Source of the DNA: Rhypophila decipiens
Taxonomy: Eukaryota; Ascomycota; Sordariomycetes; Sordariales; Naviculisporaceae
DNA: 64,000 nucleotides
Direction of reading: 5' to 3'
Assembly: GCA_033297075.1 (NCBI GenBank)
Contig: MU858100.1
Coordinates: 144,448 to 208,447 of the forward strand
The stretch's first letter is position 1. Each line of letters begins with the position of its first letter. Positions 33,155-45,146 of this stretch are shown here, in pieces. Position numbers and translations under genes: made by a program. The notes below the pieces were generated by a model. That model saw only the letters and a list, made by a program, of their open reading frames with translations, was not told where the DNA came from and searched no databases.

Positions 33155-34471
33155 TGGGGCTCGCCGGAGAAGCCAACCAGGTATGGTGGGTGTAAAATCA
33201 GGGGGTAGAAAGTGTCTATACACTAGGTACTAGAATAGCTTTGCAGGGTGCTAATTACGTTCTTGTCAACAATCTTCCTCGTTCCTCAGCGTTTATTTTT
33301 AGCACTGGGAGTTCGGTTCTACTAGTCATTGAGGGTGCTGATCACTTTCGTCGTGAAGAACTAAGCAAGGTCCTTTGGGCGTCCATCTGTAAGACAATAC
33401 CGACATCTGGGATTTTAACGCCCTATTCCTACACCCACGCCAGGTTAGCAACCCAGTTAAACCAGCAGAATATCCAGACAAGAAGAAGGCGCCCAAGCAG
33501 GCGCGAGCTGCTCAGGAGGAAGCTGCTGCTAGTTCTCGGCCGGGAAGCCAGCCGGATAGCAACCAGGACACCATCGAGGACATCAGCGAGGATACTACCA
33601 GCTCAATTACAAATCTGTTCGCATGGAAGAGTATGAGAGCATCTACTTTATCCGGATTGCCGATTTTGTGCTCGCGCTGACTACCCAGGTATACAGTGTA
33701 AGTAGATATCCGAAAACGATTGAAATGTTCCTAATCAACAGCTGACAAAAAGGAAAGAATGAAAAACAAAGTTGTAAGTGTTTATATTGAAATTAAAATG
33801 TTCGCCCAGAGTAATTTTCACATGATGTTTATGGTTCTTAACACGCCGTGCCGCCTTAAAGGATCCAAGCTCCCGTTTGATACACTCCACCAAGACCTCC
33901 AGGGTATGGTCCAGGGGCCAAGGGCCACTGTAACAATTTTAAACAAAGGTTGGTGCAGGGGCTAGCTGTCTTGTAGTGACCTACCGCCCTGCGCTGCGAC
34001 CTAAAATGATGGGGAAGTGGAGTCAACAGTGAGTGGCATACGAACCGAGGCAAACCCCGTCTGGAAGCATGCCATCTCAGGCTCTCAGCTGCCGGAACAG
34101 ACACTCATTACGCGATGCGCCCCACGGCAGTCGTCAACAAGACAAATAACAATGCCCCCAGCCAAACCCAACTCCTTTTGTGCTCGAACCGAGCTGCTTT
34201 CTCCGTTACAGACCACCTGACGACTGCTATTTCTGAGAACTCCTTGGCTTCAACAAAGCGCCATATCTCCTACCCTCTTCTCCCTCCTCGGGAATCCCCC
34301 AAACCGTTGCATCCGTACTTCCCCGATAAGACTAGCGATTCGTTCTTCCGGCTACCATAGATCAAGGGAATACGAGGCCGGCAAGCTCCCCAAAATATTG
34401 AAAGAGGCGGATAGGGCGCTCAATTAAATTCCGAACTCGCATCAAAATATACAACGGAGGCGCCATTCACA
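33155..34471. other. intergenic region after RNase III
   Basis: About 1.3 kb with the RNase III 3' UTR, the duplicated tail remnant (listed separately) and the promoter of the acyl-CoA-binding protein gene. Nothing else recognisable. Confidence 0.5.
33393..33680 (+). pseudogene. remnant resembling an RNase III-like C-terminal tail
   Basis: Frame positions divisible by 3 stay open from 33393 to a TGA near 33678 without a usable start codon. The translation contains EYPDKKKAPKQARAAQEEAA followed by a Ser/Gln/Asp-rich stretch. Bases 33477-33530 closely match 33029-33082, which encode DRKKAYLDARAAQEEASA in the upstream RNase III: the two flanks agree at most positions, and a block of about nine bases between them differs. 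The segment has coding-like composition and no catalytic domain, so it looks like the decayed end of a duplicated or alternative 3' exon. It could also be an unrecognised last exon of a longer transcript. Confidence 0.35.
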
Positions 34472-35435
34472 ATGGCCGACTCGGTTGGTGAGGACCCTCC
34501 GCGAGCTCCAGCCAAACGAGATCTTGAATACTGACATGATCCCTTGGATTGCAGACCGAGTCTTTGTCCATGCGCTCAACACCGTCAAGAAGATACCCAA
34601 GACTGGTGCGGCTCGGCCGCCACCAGCAGATCGAATGCGTCTCTACGGCCTCTACAAGCAAGCTATGGAAGGCGACGTGGACGGGGTAATGGAGCGACCC
34701 ACAGCAGCAACACTTCAAGCAGTGGGCGGGAGCAGCGACGATGTAGCGCGGGAACAGGATAAATGGGATGCGTGGAACTCGCAGAAAGGCCTCACGAGGA
34801 CAGAAGCGAAGCGCCGCTACGTCGAGGCCCTGATCGAGACGATGCACAGATACGCCAACACGCCAAACGCACTCGAGCTTGTGGCGGAACTAGAGTTTGT
34901 CTGGAACCAGATTAAGAGCAACAATAGCAGCCACAGTTCTTCCGGGTCAGGAGAGTCGGCGTCAGCGGACTCATCGTCTGCTTTCAGTCCTCGGCGGTTT
35001 CAGCAGCCACTTAGTGGGACTGAGGGACCCATGAAAATTTTGAGTCCAATGAGCGAGGAAGACGAGTCGGAACGACGACTGGCTGAGGAGGTGGACCAGG
35101 CTGGCGACGAGGATCCTGGAGAGTATGCGCGGAGAAACGACAAGCGATCCAAGAGGATGGAGCGAGCTATCGTGCGGCTATCTGCCGAGATCGCCGCGCT
35201 TCGGGAACAAATTGCCACTGGTCGGGAGTGGAAAACACGAAAGGAGCGAAGTTTCACCAACTGGTTAGGCTGGGCCTTTGTCATGTTTACGAAACATTTT
35301 GCGGTAGACTTCCTCATCGTCTGCTTAATACTGCTCTGGATGCGAAGGAGGAAAGACCACAGACTGGAAGACCACGTCAGGGGAGCGATCCGGGTCGCAC
35401 GGGAATATGTGAGGAAAGTCCTGCCATCGAGATGA
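34472..35435 (+). CDS. Atg37/ACBD5-like acyl-CoA-binding membrane protein
   Basis: Two exons: 34472-34487 and 34555-35435, giving 298 aa. Atg37 is a tail-anchored peroxisomal protein that binds acyl-CoA and is needed for selective peroxisome autophagy. The tiny first exon codes for MADSV and joins in phase 1 to DRVFVHALNTVKKIPKTGAA, which is the true domain start. Residues 5-105 are an acyl-CoA-binding domain with the family motifs RLYGLYKQAMEGDVDG and DKWDAWNSQKGLTRTEAKRRY. A Ser-rich linker and an acidic stretch follow, then a coiled-coil-like segment (RMERAIVRLSAEIAALREQI) and one C-terminal membrane span (VDFLIVCLILLWM) followed by Arg/Lys residues, as expected for a tail anchor to peroxisomes. 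Domain order matches Atg37 rather than soluble ACBP. Confidence 0.88.
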
Positions 35436-36611
35436 GAAACAGACTCCATGACTCTGGAGACTCCATTTCCGTGTTTCCATGCCGCCTGGTCTAGCGCTGA
35501 ACCGGAGCTATGTACCCGATGACTTGGACTCCCCTTTGGCTCAGCAACACACCTGCACCGTGAATTCGATTCAAACAAAAACTGGTCAACCCTCGCCCAT
35601 TCTCATCCGCGCCTTCAATCTGGGCCCATGAGCGTCCCAGACAACCAGTGCACTACATGTATTCTGGTAAAGACGACATAGCCAAGCGACCTCTGTCGTC
35701 AATACCCACCGTCGCACGCATTAGGGTCACAATCAACATCGATTATGTAGGCGTTTGTCCCCAAATCTTTCCGACGGGCTTATCAACAATGAAGGCGCTT
35801 TGCCGTTGCAAGTTTTCAGGTTTTTGCGAGAAGATAGAAGAGCCGAGCCGTGGTGCTCTCGGGCTCACTCCAGTGGCAGCGAGAAACCAGGACATAGATC
35901 CTATTATCGCCGTGAGGGTGGATGATTAAGAGTCAGCAGAACTAGGTCTACAAAGCCTTCTGTCAGTTTGCAGTCTTCAGCCGACCGGGCCGAGGAGCGT
36001 TGTTAATGTAAAGTACAAATAAAATAGATGCCGATAGAATGTAGAGGCGTGAAGACTGGTTGAGGGGAAGGTGGGAGGAACAGGGGATTTATGTTAGTTA
36101 GACGCAATATTTACTACGATACCTGCCTCAAGCCAGTCTATAAATATAGATCGAAAATGCCAATCCCCAAAATCTTCAAACGACCATGATATTCTTTACA
36201 GCAGCTAGGTTTTGTGAGGAGGCTTGGAGTGAAGCATAAACTGCTGGCACCTTTCCAAATTTGTAGTGGGGTAACCGTCGATGAAGTTATCACACGGGCG
36301 CTTTCCACTTTCTACTACATCTGACGCCTGGATGGTGGGTTAACGGTTTGACCTCGGCCACTCACCTCCGGTTGTATCTTTCTCACGTTCTGCTCTTTCC
36401 ACCGGTCAAATAAATCTGCAATTGCCAAGTAGCAATCTCCATTACGCGTTTTCTTCCAGGTGACAGGTCCAACTGATTACGGGAAAAGCGCAAGCATCTA
36501 TCAAGCTGTCAAACCTCTTGCACAATTATAACACTCAGTCAACATTTCCCAATTTGCATTTCAGACATTTCATACTCCATCATCGACTGAACTCCGGAAA
36601 CTCGTCAGATC
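35436..36611. other. intergenic region
   Basis: About 1.2 kb with the 3' UTR of the acyl-CoA-binding gene and the promoter of the unknown gene at 36612. No supported gene, RNA or repeat. Confidence 0.5.
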
Positions 36612-37292
36612 ATGGCACATCCCGGCAGCAGACGGTCTTCACAGGCAGGCCTGCCGACGTCTAGAACGACAGGTCCAGCATCCAAGCAGCCGCCAGTCAA
36701 GGATCCAAAGCCCCCCGAAAAGATACCAATGCTCGAGAGCACACTGACGGCAACATTTGTGCCCTTGCCCCCCGATCTAGACATCACCAAAGACACCGGC
36801 AATCTTCCCAGAAACAGAATCGAGCGTCTCGAGCACATCATTGCCACAATCGACAACCAAGGGCTGATGGTCAAGGAGAATATCATCTGGCTACTTGACC
36901 AAGAGAAAGAGCGAATGATTCTCGAGGCCAGGGAATATGAACAGGAAACGAAGCCTGCGCCAGTCAAGGGTGGACTACCTGCTTCCGAGGTGGACGTCGT
37001 CATCAAGTCTCTTTCGGCAAAGGCAGACCCAGGAAGAGACTACAACATGAAGGACGTACCAACTCCAAACCGACACAGACAACTGCCACCGAACCTGTCA
37101 CCCAGAGAACTGGTCGTGGGTCACCTGCGAACGTTGATCGAAAATGGAACGGGAGACCTGAATGGTTACAACAACCATATCTCGGGTATCAGGAAGTACT
37201 ACGCGGATCTTCTTATGAAGGAGATGGCGAATTTGGAGCTTGTCGGGATGAGACCTGAGGACCGTCTCAAGGCTGCTGAGGCGAGCATGTAG
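36612..37292 (+). CDS. uncharacterised conserved-looking protein, 226 aa
   Basis: A single uninterrupted frame of 226 aa starting at the first ATG after a plausible leader. I do not recognise the family. Residues 1-45 are Ser/Pro-rich and probably disordered. Residues about 68-110 (NRIERLEHIIATIDNQGLMV and DQEKERMILEAREYEQE) look like a helical, possibly coiled-coil segment. After a Pro-rich linker there is another helical block (SPRELVVGHLRTLIENGTGD...ISGIRKYYADLLMKEMANLE). There is no signal peptide, membrane segment or known catalytic motif. Balanced composition, G/C-ending codons and length without stop support a real gene. It is likely a scaffold or complex subunit, but this is inference only. 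Confidence 0.72.
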   Translation: MAHPGSRRSSQAGLPTSRTTGPASKQPPVKDPKPPEKIPMLESTLTATFVPLPPDLDITKDTGNLPRNRIERLEHIIATIDNQGLMVKENIIWLLDQEKERMILEAREYEQETKPAPVKGGLPASEVDVVIKSLSAKADPGRDYNMKDVPTPNRHRQLPPNLSPRELVVGHLRTLIENGTGDLNGYNNHISGIRKYYADLLMKEMANLELVGMRPEDRLKAAEASM

Positions 37293-38109
37293 TAGATTCT
37301 TGCCCATGTAGTATCCATAGCGAATTATCAATTGGTCTTCTGCCGCATACATGCAGACCTCCGTTTGACATATTCAGGACCAAAGAATCACTTCCATCTC
37401 ATAAGACTTGTAAAGAGAGTTCTAGCGAATACCCAAATTCATTGACTGCGAAGGATGTCAATGCCCTGTATACACAAGGCAGATATCTGGCTTATCGTCG
37501 TATACAGACCTAACAGGCCACCTTGGGGCAAATAATGGCACTGTCACAAGAGCATCAGGTAATGCATCGAAATACACGACATCCAAACCGAAGAGATGTG
37601 GCCACCGGCGGTAAGAAACGATATTCATCGAGGTCTAAAAGACGTCTTGCACGTATCCATAACGGGGCCATTGAATGATTCATCTAGAGCACATGATAGA
37701 GGAGGACTCGAAGAGAAGTTGTATGCTATTTCAGCTCGAAAGCCAAAGTCGCAATGCAAGTGTCTCCTACAATAAGTGCACAAGTACAATAATGAGAGAA
37801 GAGGAAAAGGAGAAAAAAAAAATGAGAATTGGCATTTTATAGCTCTAAAGTCTGCTGGGGTGCAGGGGCTTACAAAGTGGGGTCGCTGATTGGTTGGCTA
37901 AGCGAGAGCTTTAGCTCCGCGCCTTCTTCCGGCAACCTCCATCAACACAGGACAGGCTTCTCCAGAATCGAAACGTCAAGGAAAGAGCTTGTATAGATTA
38001 CAGCTTGTGTCGGTCGCCACACTCGTTGGAACACCAACCTCCCCCGCCCCTCGTCCTCAACTCTCCCCGTTTTCACGACGACTAGGGCCGACGACGACGA
38101 CAAGACACC
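37293..38109. other. intergenic region: nuo78 promoter
   Basis: About 0.8 kb with the 3' UTR of the unknown gene and the promoter of nuo78. An A-run at about 37810-37821 and a CT-rich stretch before the nuo78 start are the only notable features. Confidence 0.5.
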
Positions 38110-40702
38110 ATGTTGAGAAACACATTGGCTCGTTCGGCCTGGCGGACTGCTGGCAAACACCAGGCCAGCTTGGCCGGTCGAGCCTTTTCGGCAACAGCTC
38201 AGAGGCCTGCTGAGGTTGAGCTCACAATTGGTGAGCAATTGGTCTTGTCTGCCAGCAATTGGCCTGCCACGTTTGTGCTGACATGTCTTTTCAGATGGCA
38301 AGAAGGTCTCGATCGAGGGTGAGTAGAGCTCCGACGGATAATCTCGCGCGGGTTGACGGGGTAGTCGCTGACGAGGTACACAGCTGGTTCCGCATTGATC
38401 CAAGCTTGCGAAAAGGCTGGCGTCACCATTCCCAGGTAAGTCTAGAGCTTGAGGGCTTCTGCATCCTCTCGAACCTCGCTAACTAGGGCTGTTTTGTAGA
38501 TACTGCTACCATGAGTACGTCGCCTACCGCCCTCTTCGAAGCTCACCTCCCCACAGACGATCGAACTGACGATTTGACACCGCAGGAAACTCATGATTGC
38601 CGGCAACTGTCGTATGTGCCTTGTCGAAGTCGAGCGAGCCCCGAAGCCCGTTGCGTCGTGCGCATGGCCCGTACAGCCCGGCATGGTCGTCAAGACCAAC
38701 TCGCCCCTCACCCACAAAGCACGCGAAGGTGTGATGGAGTTTTTGCTTGCAAACCACCCACTGGACTGCCCCATTTGCGACCAAGGTGGCGAGTGCGATC
38801 TTCAGGACCAGTCAATGCGTTATGGTGCGGACCGAGGACGATTCCACGAGGTCGGAGGAAAGCGTGCGGTTGAGGACAAGAATATTGGACCACTCATCAA
38901 AACGTCGATGAACCGATGCATCCACTGCACGAGGTGTATCCGTTTCGCCAACGACATTGCCGGCGCCCCCGAGATGGGCTCGACGGGCCGTGGCAACGAT
39001 ATCCAGATTGGCACATACTTGGAGCAGAACCTCGACTCGGAACTGTCTGGAAACGTGATTGATCTCTGCCCCGTCGGAGCTCTCACATCGAAGCCCTACG
39101 CGTTCCGGGCAAGGCCCTGGGAGCTGAAGAAGACCGAGTCTATCGATGTTTTGGATGGCCTTGGCTCCAACATCCGTGTCGATTCGCGCGGCCTCGAGGT
39201 CATGCGTATCCTTCCCCGCCTCAATGATGATGTCAATGAGGAGTGGATCAACGACAAGACCCGCTTCGCCTGCGATGGTCTCAAGACACAGAGACTCACC
39301 ATCCCCCTGGTGCGCAACAATGGAAAGTTCGAGCCCGTTTCGTGGGAGCAGGCCCTGACCGAGATTGCGCACGCCCACAAGACCTTGGCACCAAAGGGTA
39401 ACGAGTTCAAGGTGATTGCCGGTGCTCTGACCGAGGTTGAGTCCTTGGTCGTCATGAAGGACCTGGCAAACAAGCTTGGATCAGAGAACTTGGCCCTCGA
39501 TACCCCCAACGGCAGCCAACCTGTCGCTCACGGTATTGACGTTCGGTCCAACTATGCCTTCAACTCCAAGATTTGGGGTATTGAATCTACCGATGCCATC
39601 CTCCTGATTGGCACCAACCCGAGGCACGAAGCCGCTGTCCTCAACGCCCGTATCCGGAAACAATGGCTGCGCTCCGATCTCCAGATCGGCGTTGTTGGTG
39701 AGACGTGGGATTCCACTTTCGAGTTCGAGCACCTTGGCACCGACCTTGGCGCCCTGAAGTCTGCGCTCTCTGGCGAGTTCGGCAAGAAGCTTCAGTCTGC
39801 CAAGAAGCCCATGATCATCGTGGGCTCCGGTGTTACTGAGCATCCCGATGCCAAGGCGTTCTACGAGTTGATTGGTAGCTTCGTTGACAAGAATGCCGCC
39901 AATTTCCTCACTGAGGAGTGGAACGGCTACAACGTCCTCCAGCGGGAGGCTTCAAGAGCCGGTGCCTACGAGGTTGGATTCGTTCCTCCCTCGGCCGCTG
40001 TTGCCGAGACCAAGCCCAAGTTTGTCTGGCTGCTCGGAGCCGATGAGGTCAATGAGGCCGACATCCCCAAGGATGCCTTCATTGTCTACCAAGGCCATCA
40101 CGGCGACAAGGGTGCTCAGATCGCGGATATTGTCCTCCCTGGCGCTGCTTACACCGAGAAGGCCGGCACCTATGTGAATACCGAGGGCAGAGTCCAGATG
40201 ACGCGCTCAGCGACGTCCCTCCCCGGCGCTGCTCGCACCGACTGGAAGATTATCCGCGCGGCGAGCGAGTTCCTTGGTGTGCCCCTTCCTTATGACGATG
40301 TCACACAAGTCCGCGACAGGATGGTAGAGATCAGCCCTGCGCTGGCGGCGTACGATGTTGTTGAGGAGGTCGCGCTTCCCCAGCTTAGCAAGGTGCAGCT
40401 TGTTGACCAGAACAAGGGCGCCAAGTCGACTGGTGCGCCTTTGAAGAAGGTTATTGAAAACTTTTACTTTACAGATGTTATCTCGAGAAGGTTAGTATTC
40501 CGACCCACCCGTGCCGCTTGCTCCACAGTTTACTTTTGGGGTTTGACATTGCTGTTTACTGACTTTGACTTTCTCACTTTATAGCTCGCCTACAATGGCT
40601 CGTTGCTCAGCGGCCAAGGAGACGGGCGACCCGCGGACCAACTTCATGGCTCCTGGCATGGAGGAGGATAGACCCATGGGCCAGATCGCTTATGGGGCAT
40701 AG
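38110..40702 (+). CDS. nuo78: NADH:ubiquinone oxidoreductase 78 kDa subunit (NDUFS1 homologue)
   Basis: Six exons: 38110-38230, 38295-38318, 38384-38435, 38500-38514, 38586-40490 and 40585-40702, giving 744 aa. This is the largest peripheral-arm subunit of mitochondrial complex I and carries three iron-sulphur clusters on the electron path from NADH. The presequence is MLRNTLARSAWRTAG.... The spliced small exons rebuild the [2Fe-2S] domain: DGKKVSIEAGSALIQACEKA, IPRYCYHEKLMIAGNCRMC. The [4Fe-4S] ligands follow in HPLDCPICDQGGECDLQD and in NRCIHCTRCIRFAND, and the molybdopterin-oxidoreductase-like domain occupies about 270-690. The end is KETGDPRTNFMAPGMEED. Exon 4 is only 15 nt. Residue count and all phases agree with the family. 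Confidence 0.97.
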
Positions 40703-41542
40703 AAGAGGAGAGAAGATTACAAGAATAAACACCAAGACCAATCCGGCAGTTTTTGTTAGTCGGTTGTAAAAGCAAAGCCATTTTGCCTGTTGCCACTGTT
40801 TTTGTTTGTTTAGAGAGACCCACCCCGGCTTACAAAGACTGTCGATAGCTCGCTTGCTTTTCTCTCTCTCTCTCTATCCCCTATCCCTTATCTGGTCATT
40901 TCTTGTCCTTTTTGTTTTTCTTCTTGTTTGCAGGGGTTGGTTGGCTTTGAAATTTATTTTTATCATTGATTCTGGTTTTCCTTTGTTCTTTTTGTGACGG
41001 AACGACATACACATGCATGATGTATATACTTGAGGAGGAGTAGGGGATAAGAAAGAAGACGAGGAGGTGTAAAGTACCTTAGTTCGGTAGCGGGGAGAAG
41101 ATAAAAGTCGTGCCGTTGGTCGAGAGCAACGTTTTGGATATTTATCGTACTGCATGCTGAAAGGAAGTGACTTTATCCTCTCGAGCATCACATGAGTGCA
41201 AGATCACCATTGTACAGACATCTGTTGGCGAGTAGACTTTTAGGAACCTCCATGTTTCTGCATCACCTAGTGGAGGGCCACAATGGATGCCAACAAATCA
41301 ATCGACTACATGTATCCCATGTAGTCTAATCGTGCAAACTTTATTAATATTTGCCCTGTTTGGTAGTTCTGCCTGCCCCGTTTCATTCCAACTCGTCCAT
41401 AGTAGGTAGTTCTATATCATCGATACAGGTTGATGAAAAGCTTCCTCATTACTAACAAGCACTCGATACTTTCGTGGTTTAATTTCCAACGATTCTTGGC
41501 TGATCGTGGTTGTAGACAAGTCAATTAACTTTCTCTGCAAAC
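40703..41542. other. convergent 3' region between nuo78 and the next minus-strand gene
   Basis: About 0.84 kb holding both 3' UTRs, including a CT microsatellite at about 40861-40874. No gene or RNA seen. Confidence 0.5.
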
Positions 41543-42491
41543 TTAAGCTTTGGTAGTAGTCGCAACATCTTCTTCGACCGGTGGGAATTCCAGCTCCGTC
41601 GTCGTGACTCCTCCCTCCTGTCCCTGTCCTTGGTTACTTCTCTCCCAAGGCTTTTGGGGGGCTTGCATCTTGCCCACTGGAGTTATTCCCTGTATTATTT
41701 CAAATATGTCGATTGTTAGCAATATGAAAGGTCAAACTCATACGTAGATATGTATATGGGACTCAAAATAATGAGGAGCAAGGAAAAAAAGTGGGGTATC
41801 AATTTACCGGTTGTCGAACAACAGTATTAGGAATCTCGCGCACTCCGGGGACTGGTTTTCCCATGGTCACGGCCTCAATAATGGCCTGGAAATGGGCCGG
41901 GTAGGGTGCGTCTTCACCAGCAGTAGCAGCAGCAGAAGAAGAAGACTGATGATTCGAAAGCCCGTCCTCGGCTTTCTTGTTTGGGTCGACCTTGGGAGCT
42001 TGGAGCTGCCAGGCGGGGAGGTCAGGTTTGGCTGCTACGGCTGCCATGCGCTCTTGGATCTCTTGGATCTGGGTGAGAAGAGACGGGTCGGGACATGGTG
42101 GAGGAGATGAGGAGTTTGCTGCAACTGGTTGCTGTTGTTGGATATAATTCTCGTAGGCGGTCCGGTCGATTTGAATGTCTAGACGTGATTTGTACCACCA
42201 GATCCGCGCTTGGAGGCTTATCCCTAGGGCGGTTTGTCTGTCGTAGCCTGGGGTTAGGGGGCCTAGCATTGCTACTAAGCCTTGCTGTTGTGAGAAGGAC
42301 GGTGAGTAAGTGAGGTTGTGCTGATTTCGAGTTGGTTGTGGTGAGAGAGGTTGGGCTCGCATTTGGCTTACAAGAAATGGTCTGTCACGACCCCATGGAT
42401 AAGAGTCAAATTTGGCAAATAGGGCATTGTTGGAATTGCTGCTTGGACTTTGGGCGGCGTCCGAGCCGGAATTTGTTGTCGTGTTGTCCAT
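41543..42491 (-). CDS. uncharacterised conserved fungal protein, 276 aa
   Basis: Two exons on the minus strand: 42491-41808 and 41689-41543, giving 276 aa. I do not know a function. The N-terminus is Ser/Asn-rich, then FAKFDSYPWGRDRPFLVSQM reads like a conserved W/F motif. A middle block (GYDRQTALGISLQARIWWYKSRL...IDRTAYENYIQ) looks helical. The end of exon 1 and exon 2 share a conserved-looking signature, GKPVPGVREIPNTVV, and then PWERSN. I recall similar short proteins in many ascomycetes with a PG(I/V)xEIPDTVL...PWE ending, some annotated as a domain of unknown function or linked to peroxisomes, but I cannot confirm either. No signal peptide or membrane helix. Confidence 0.8.
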
Positions 42492-43275
42492 GATGATGAG
42501 TTGTGGCAGGGGCTCAATGTTGACAATGGGTGATGTGCCCCCTTTTGGTGATGTGTCAGTGATGGCGCCGGTTGTCTTGCTTTGAAATAAAGACCGAGCT
42601 TCCTGGCTACAAGGTATCCGCCGTAATGGTTTTTATGAAGGTTTTTGTTTTACGTCAAAATAAACAACAAGATGTGATGTTCTCGGTGAGGTTGTCGCAA
42701 GACCCATGTCAACAGAGTGACCCGATCACATGTGTAACACGCTGAACGGTTCACAGTGTATCCATACTGGATGCGGTCCAGAATGTTGTTAGTGGATGTT
42801 CAACTGAAAGGCGGGGCTGGCGGGGCGGGTGTCACTGGGAGGAGGAAATGGAATGGAAAATGGTGTAAGCCATGAGAACTCATTTGGGAATTATTTTATA
42901 AATTCATCTTCTCCAGTTTATATCAAATTCGGTACTTTTATGTGTCTTTAATCCTGCTGGGAGTTCCTTATGTCTGTGACGTTATTTGCGTGTATCCGTA
43001 GTCCGTACCCTTTGTCCGCGACCTCAGGGCGGCTGGCAGTGCAATGACAGTGGCAGCATGACCACTCAGCCGTGCAGGGATCCCAGCCTGCAGTCGGTGG
43101 TTTCGACGTCTCGGCGCAACTTGGCTCATCTTGTCCAAAGGGGTTCACCGTCGAAAGCCATCATCTTGCACAACCAAAAACCTAAATATTTATACTTTCC
43201 ACCTCGTCCCGACCCGACGTATCGCCGGCCGGGAAGGCACTGGCTCCACAGCAGTTTTGAAAAGACAAACAAACG
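42492..43275. other. divergent promoter region
   Basis: About 0.78 kb between the outward-facing unknown gene and the PP2C gene; both promoters fall here. Nothing else recognisable. Confidence 0.5.
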
Positions 43276-45146
43276 ATGAGGCGTGCGGCTGTCAAAGCCA
43301 TCCGGACCAGCCTTCTGTCTACCGTCCGGGGCTTTCGAGCTAACCGACGAGGTTCCTTTGCTTCTGTCTATAATCGCTACTACCCTGGGCAATCCCGACA
43401 CGTTTCCTCGTCATCCATCCTGCGCTCTCCTCCTCCCCGGCCCGTTGTGCCCGAGTATGTTCTGCGTGAACCTATCCGATCCTCAATGTACGTCCGTCGT
43501 GCATCCATTGCGGTCGTCTCGGCCTTGGTAGGCTACGGAGCTTGGTACAGTTACTCAGGCGACAATAGCACTCAGGTCTCGCGCGCATATTCTACACAGA
43601 CGACAGGGCCGAATGGTGCAACCCAGACAAGGACGGTGTTGGTAATTGGACCAGACGAGCTGCGCACGGGCACCTGGGTTGGCGAAGGTCCCATCTCCAA
43701 GAGAACCAGCGACGACGGTCGCAAAATGGTCGAGATGTTGACGCCCGAGCAAGCGACGCAGAAGCTTCGAAAGACGGAGGAGTCATTCTTCGTGAACAGG
43801 GGCCAGGGCGTTGTGCGGTACGATATGGTGCAACTACCTAGCAACGACCCGATCGAAGATGACCACCACGAAGCGATTGTCGAGTATTCCAGCCCCGGAA
43901 CTGAGAAGGCCGCCCCGAGCGACTGGATGTTCTGGGGTGTTTTCGATGGTCACTCGTACGTCTTCCCTGATATGATCTTTATAGGGAACCGAAGGAACTG
44001 ACAAGTTTTCATAGCGGGTGGACGACCTCGAACAAGCTGCGCCAAACGCTCATCCAATACGTAGCGCGGGAACTAAACGACACATACCTCTCGGCCGGGA
44101 CTCTAACACCCTCGCCGGAGGCCGTTGACGCCGCTATCAAAACGGGATTCACGCGATTAGACGACGAGATTGTTCACCAGAGCGTACAAAAGGTGCTCAA
44201 GTCGAATAGTAAAGCTGTGGCAGCTCAGACATTGGCACCGGCGCTATCGGGATCGTGCGCTCTTCTTTCCTTTTACGACTGCAAGTCCAAGCTCTTACGT
44301 GTGGCATGCACGGGCGATTCCAGAGCTGTTCTCGGACGGAAGTCGCAGTCTGGAAAATGGACAGCCACCGCTCTTTCGAATGACCAGACTGGAAGCAATC
44401 CGGATGAGGCAGCGAGGTTGAGAAAGGAGCACCCTGGAGAGGACTACGTTGTGCGGAACGGACGTGTACTGGGATCGCTAGAGCCAACACGTGCCTTTGG
44501 AGATGCCGTTTACAAATGGAGCAGAGAGACTGCTGAAAGATTACAGGAGCAATATTTTGGACGCAGGCCCTCTCCTCTTGTCCGAACGCCCCCTTACGTT
44601 ACGGCAGAGCCAGTCGTGACGACCACCAAAATTGAACCCGAACAAGGCGACTTTGTTGTTCTTGCGACAGATGGTCTTTGGGAGATGCTGTCGAATGAAG
44701 AGGTGGTTGGCCTTGTCGGCAAGTGGATCGAGACAGAAAGGGCAAGCGCTGGAAGCGGGTTGAACAAACAGCTCAATGCTGTCTGGACCCGCGCCTTCGG
44801 ATCTCCCTCACAGACCCTCCCTGTTGAGGCCAACACAGGGACCGAAGGCGATGATGGCCAAAAGGCCCCTTTCCGGACCCGCCAATGGGGCACATCACCC
44901 GAGTCGGATCGGTTCGTCGTCGAAGACAAGAATGTGGCCACTCATCTCATCCGGAACGCCCTCGGAGGGAAGAACCAGGAGCAGGTATCCGCTCTCCTAA
45001 CTCTGCCATCTCCACACTCGAGACGGTATCGGGACGATCTCACTGTGCAAGTCATCTTCTTTGGATATGGCGAAAAGACAGGCAAAGTCGTCGTCAACGA
45101 GGAAGCAACCGCGAGTGCAAATGCTCCGTTGAAAGCCAAGTTATAG
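43276..45146 (+). CDS. PP2C-type protein phosphatase, mitochondrial (Ptc5/PDP-like)
   Basis: Two exons: 43276-43955 and 44015-45146, giving 603 aa. PP2C enzymes remove phosphate from Ser/Thr using two metal ions; the Ptc5/PDP branch reactivates the pyruvate dehydrogenase complex in mitochondria. The Arg/Ser-rich N-terminus is a matrix-type presequence, and one possible membrane span (SIAVVSALVGYGAWY) lies near residue 80. Catalytic motifs in order: WMFWGVFDGHSGW (metal-binding Asp, spanning the intron), GSCALLSFYD, VACTGDSRAVLG, GSLEPTRAFGDAVYKW, and GDFVVLATDGLWEMLSNEEVV with the C-terminal metal Asp, followed by RDDLTVQVIFFG. The spacing with a long insert after SNEEVV is typical of the PDP branch. 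Localisation is inferred from the presequence; the pyruvate dehydrogenase role is from family knowledge. Confidence 0.9.

Noticed and set aside
33241..33636. 131-codon Arg-rich frame over the RNase III tail remnant
   Set aside because: Starts at TTG and is in a different frame from the coding-like remnant; the Arg-rich part is a frameshifted reading of it.
40861..40874. CT microsatellite after nuo78
   Set aside because: Short, ordinary fungal 3' UTR simple repeat; not worth a separate feature.
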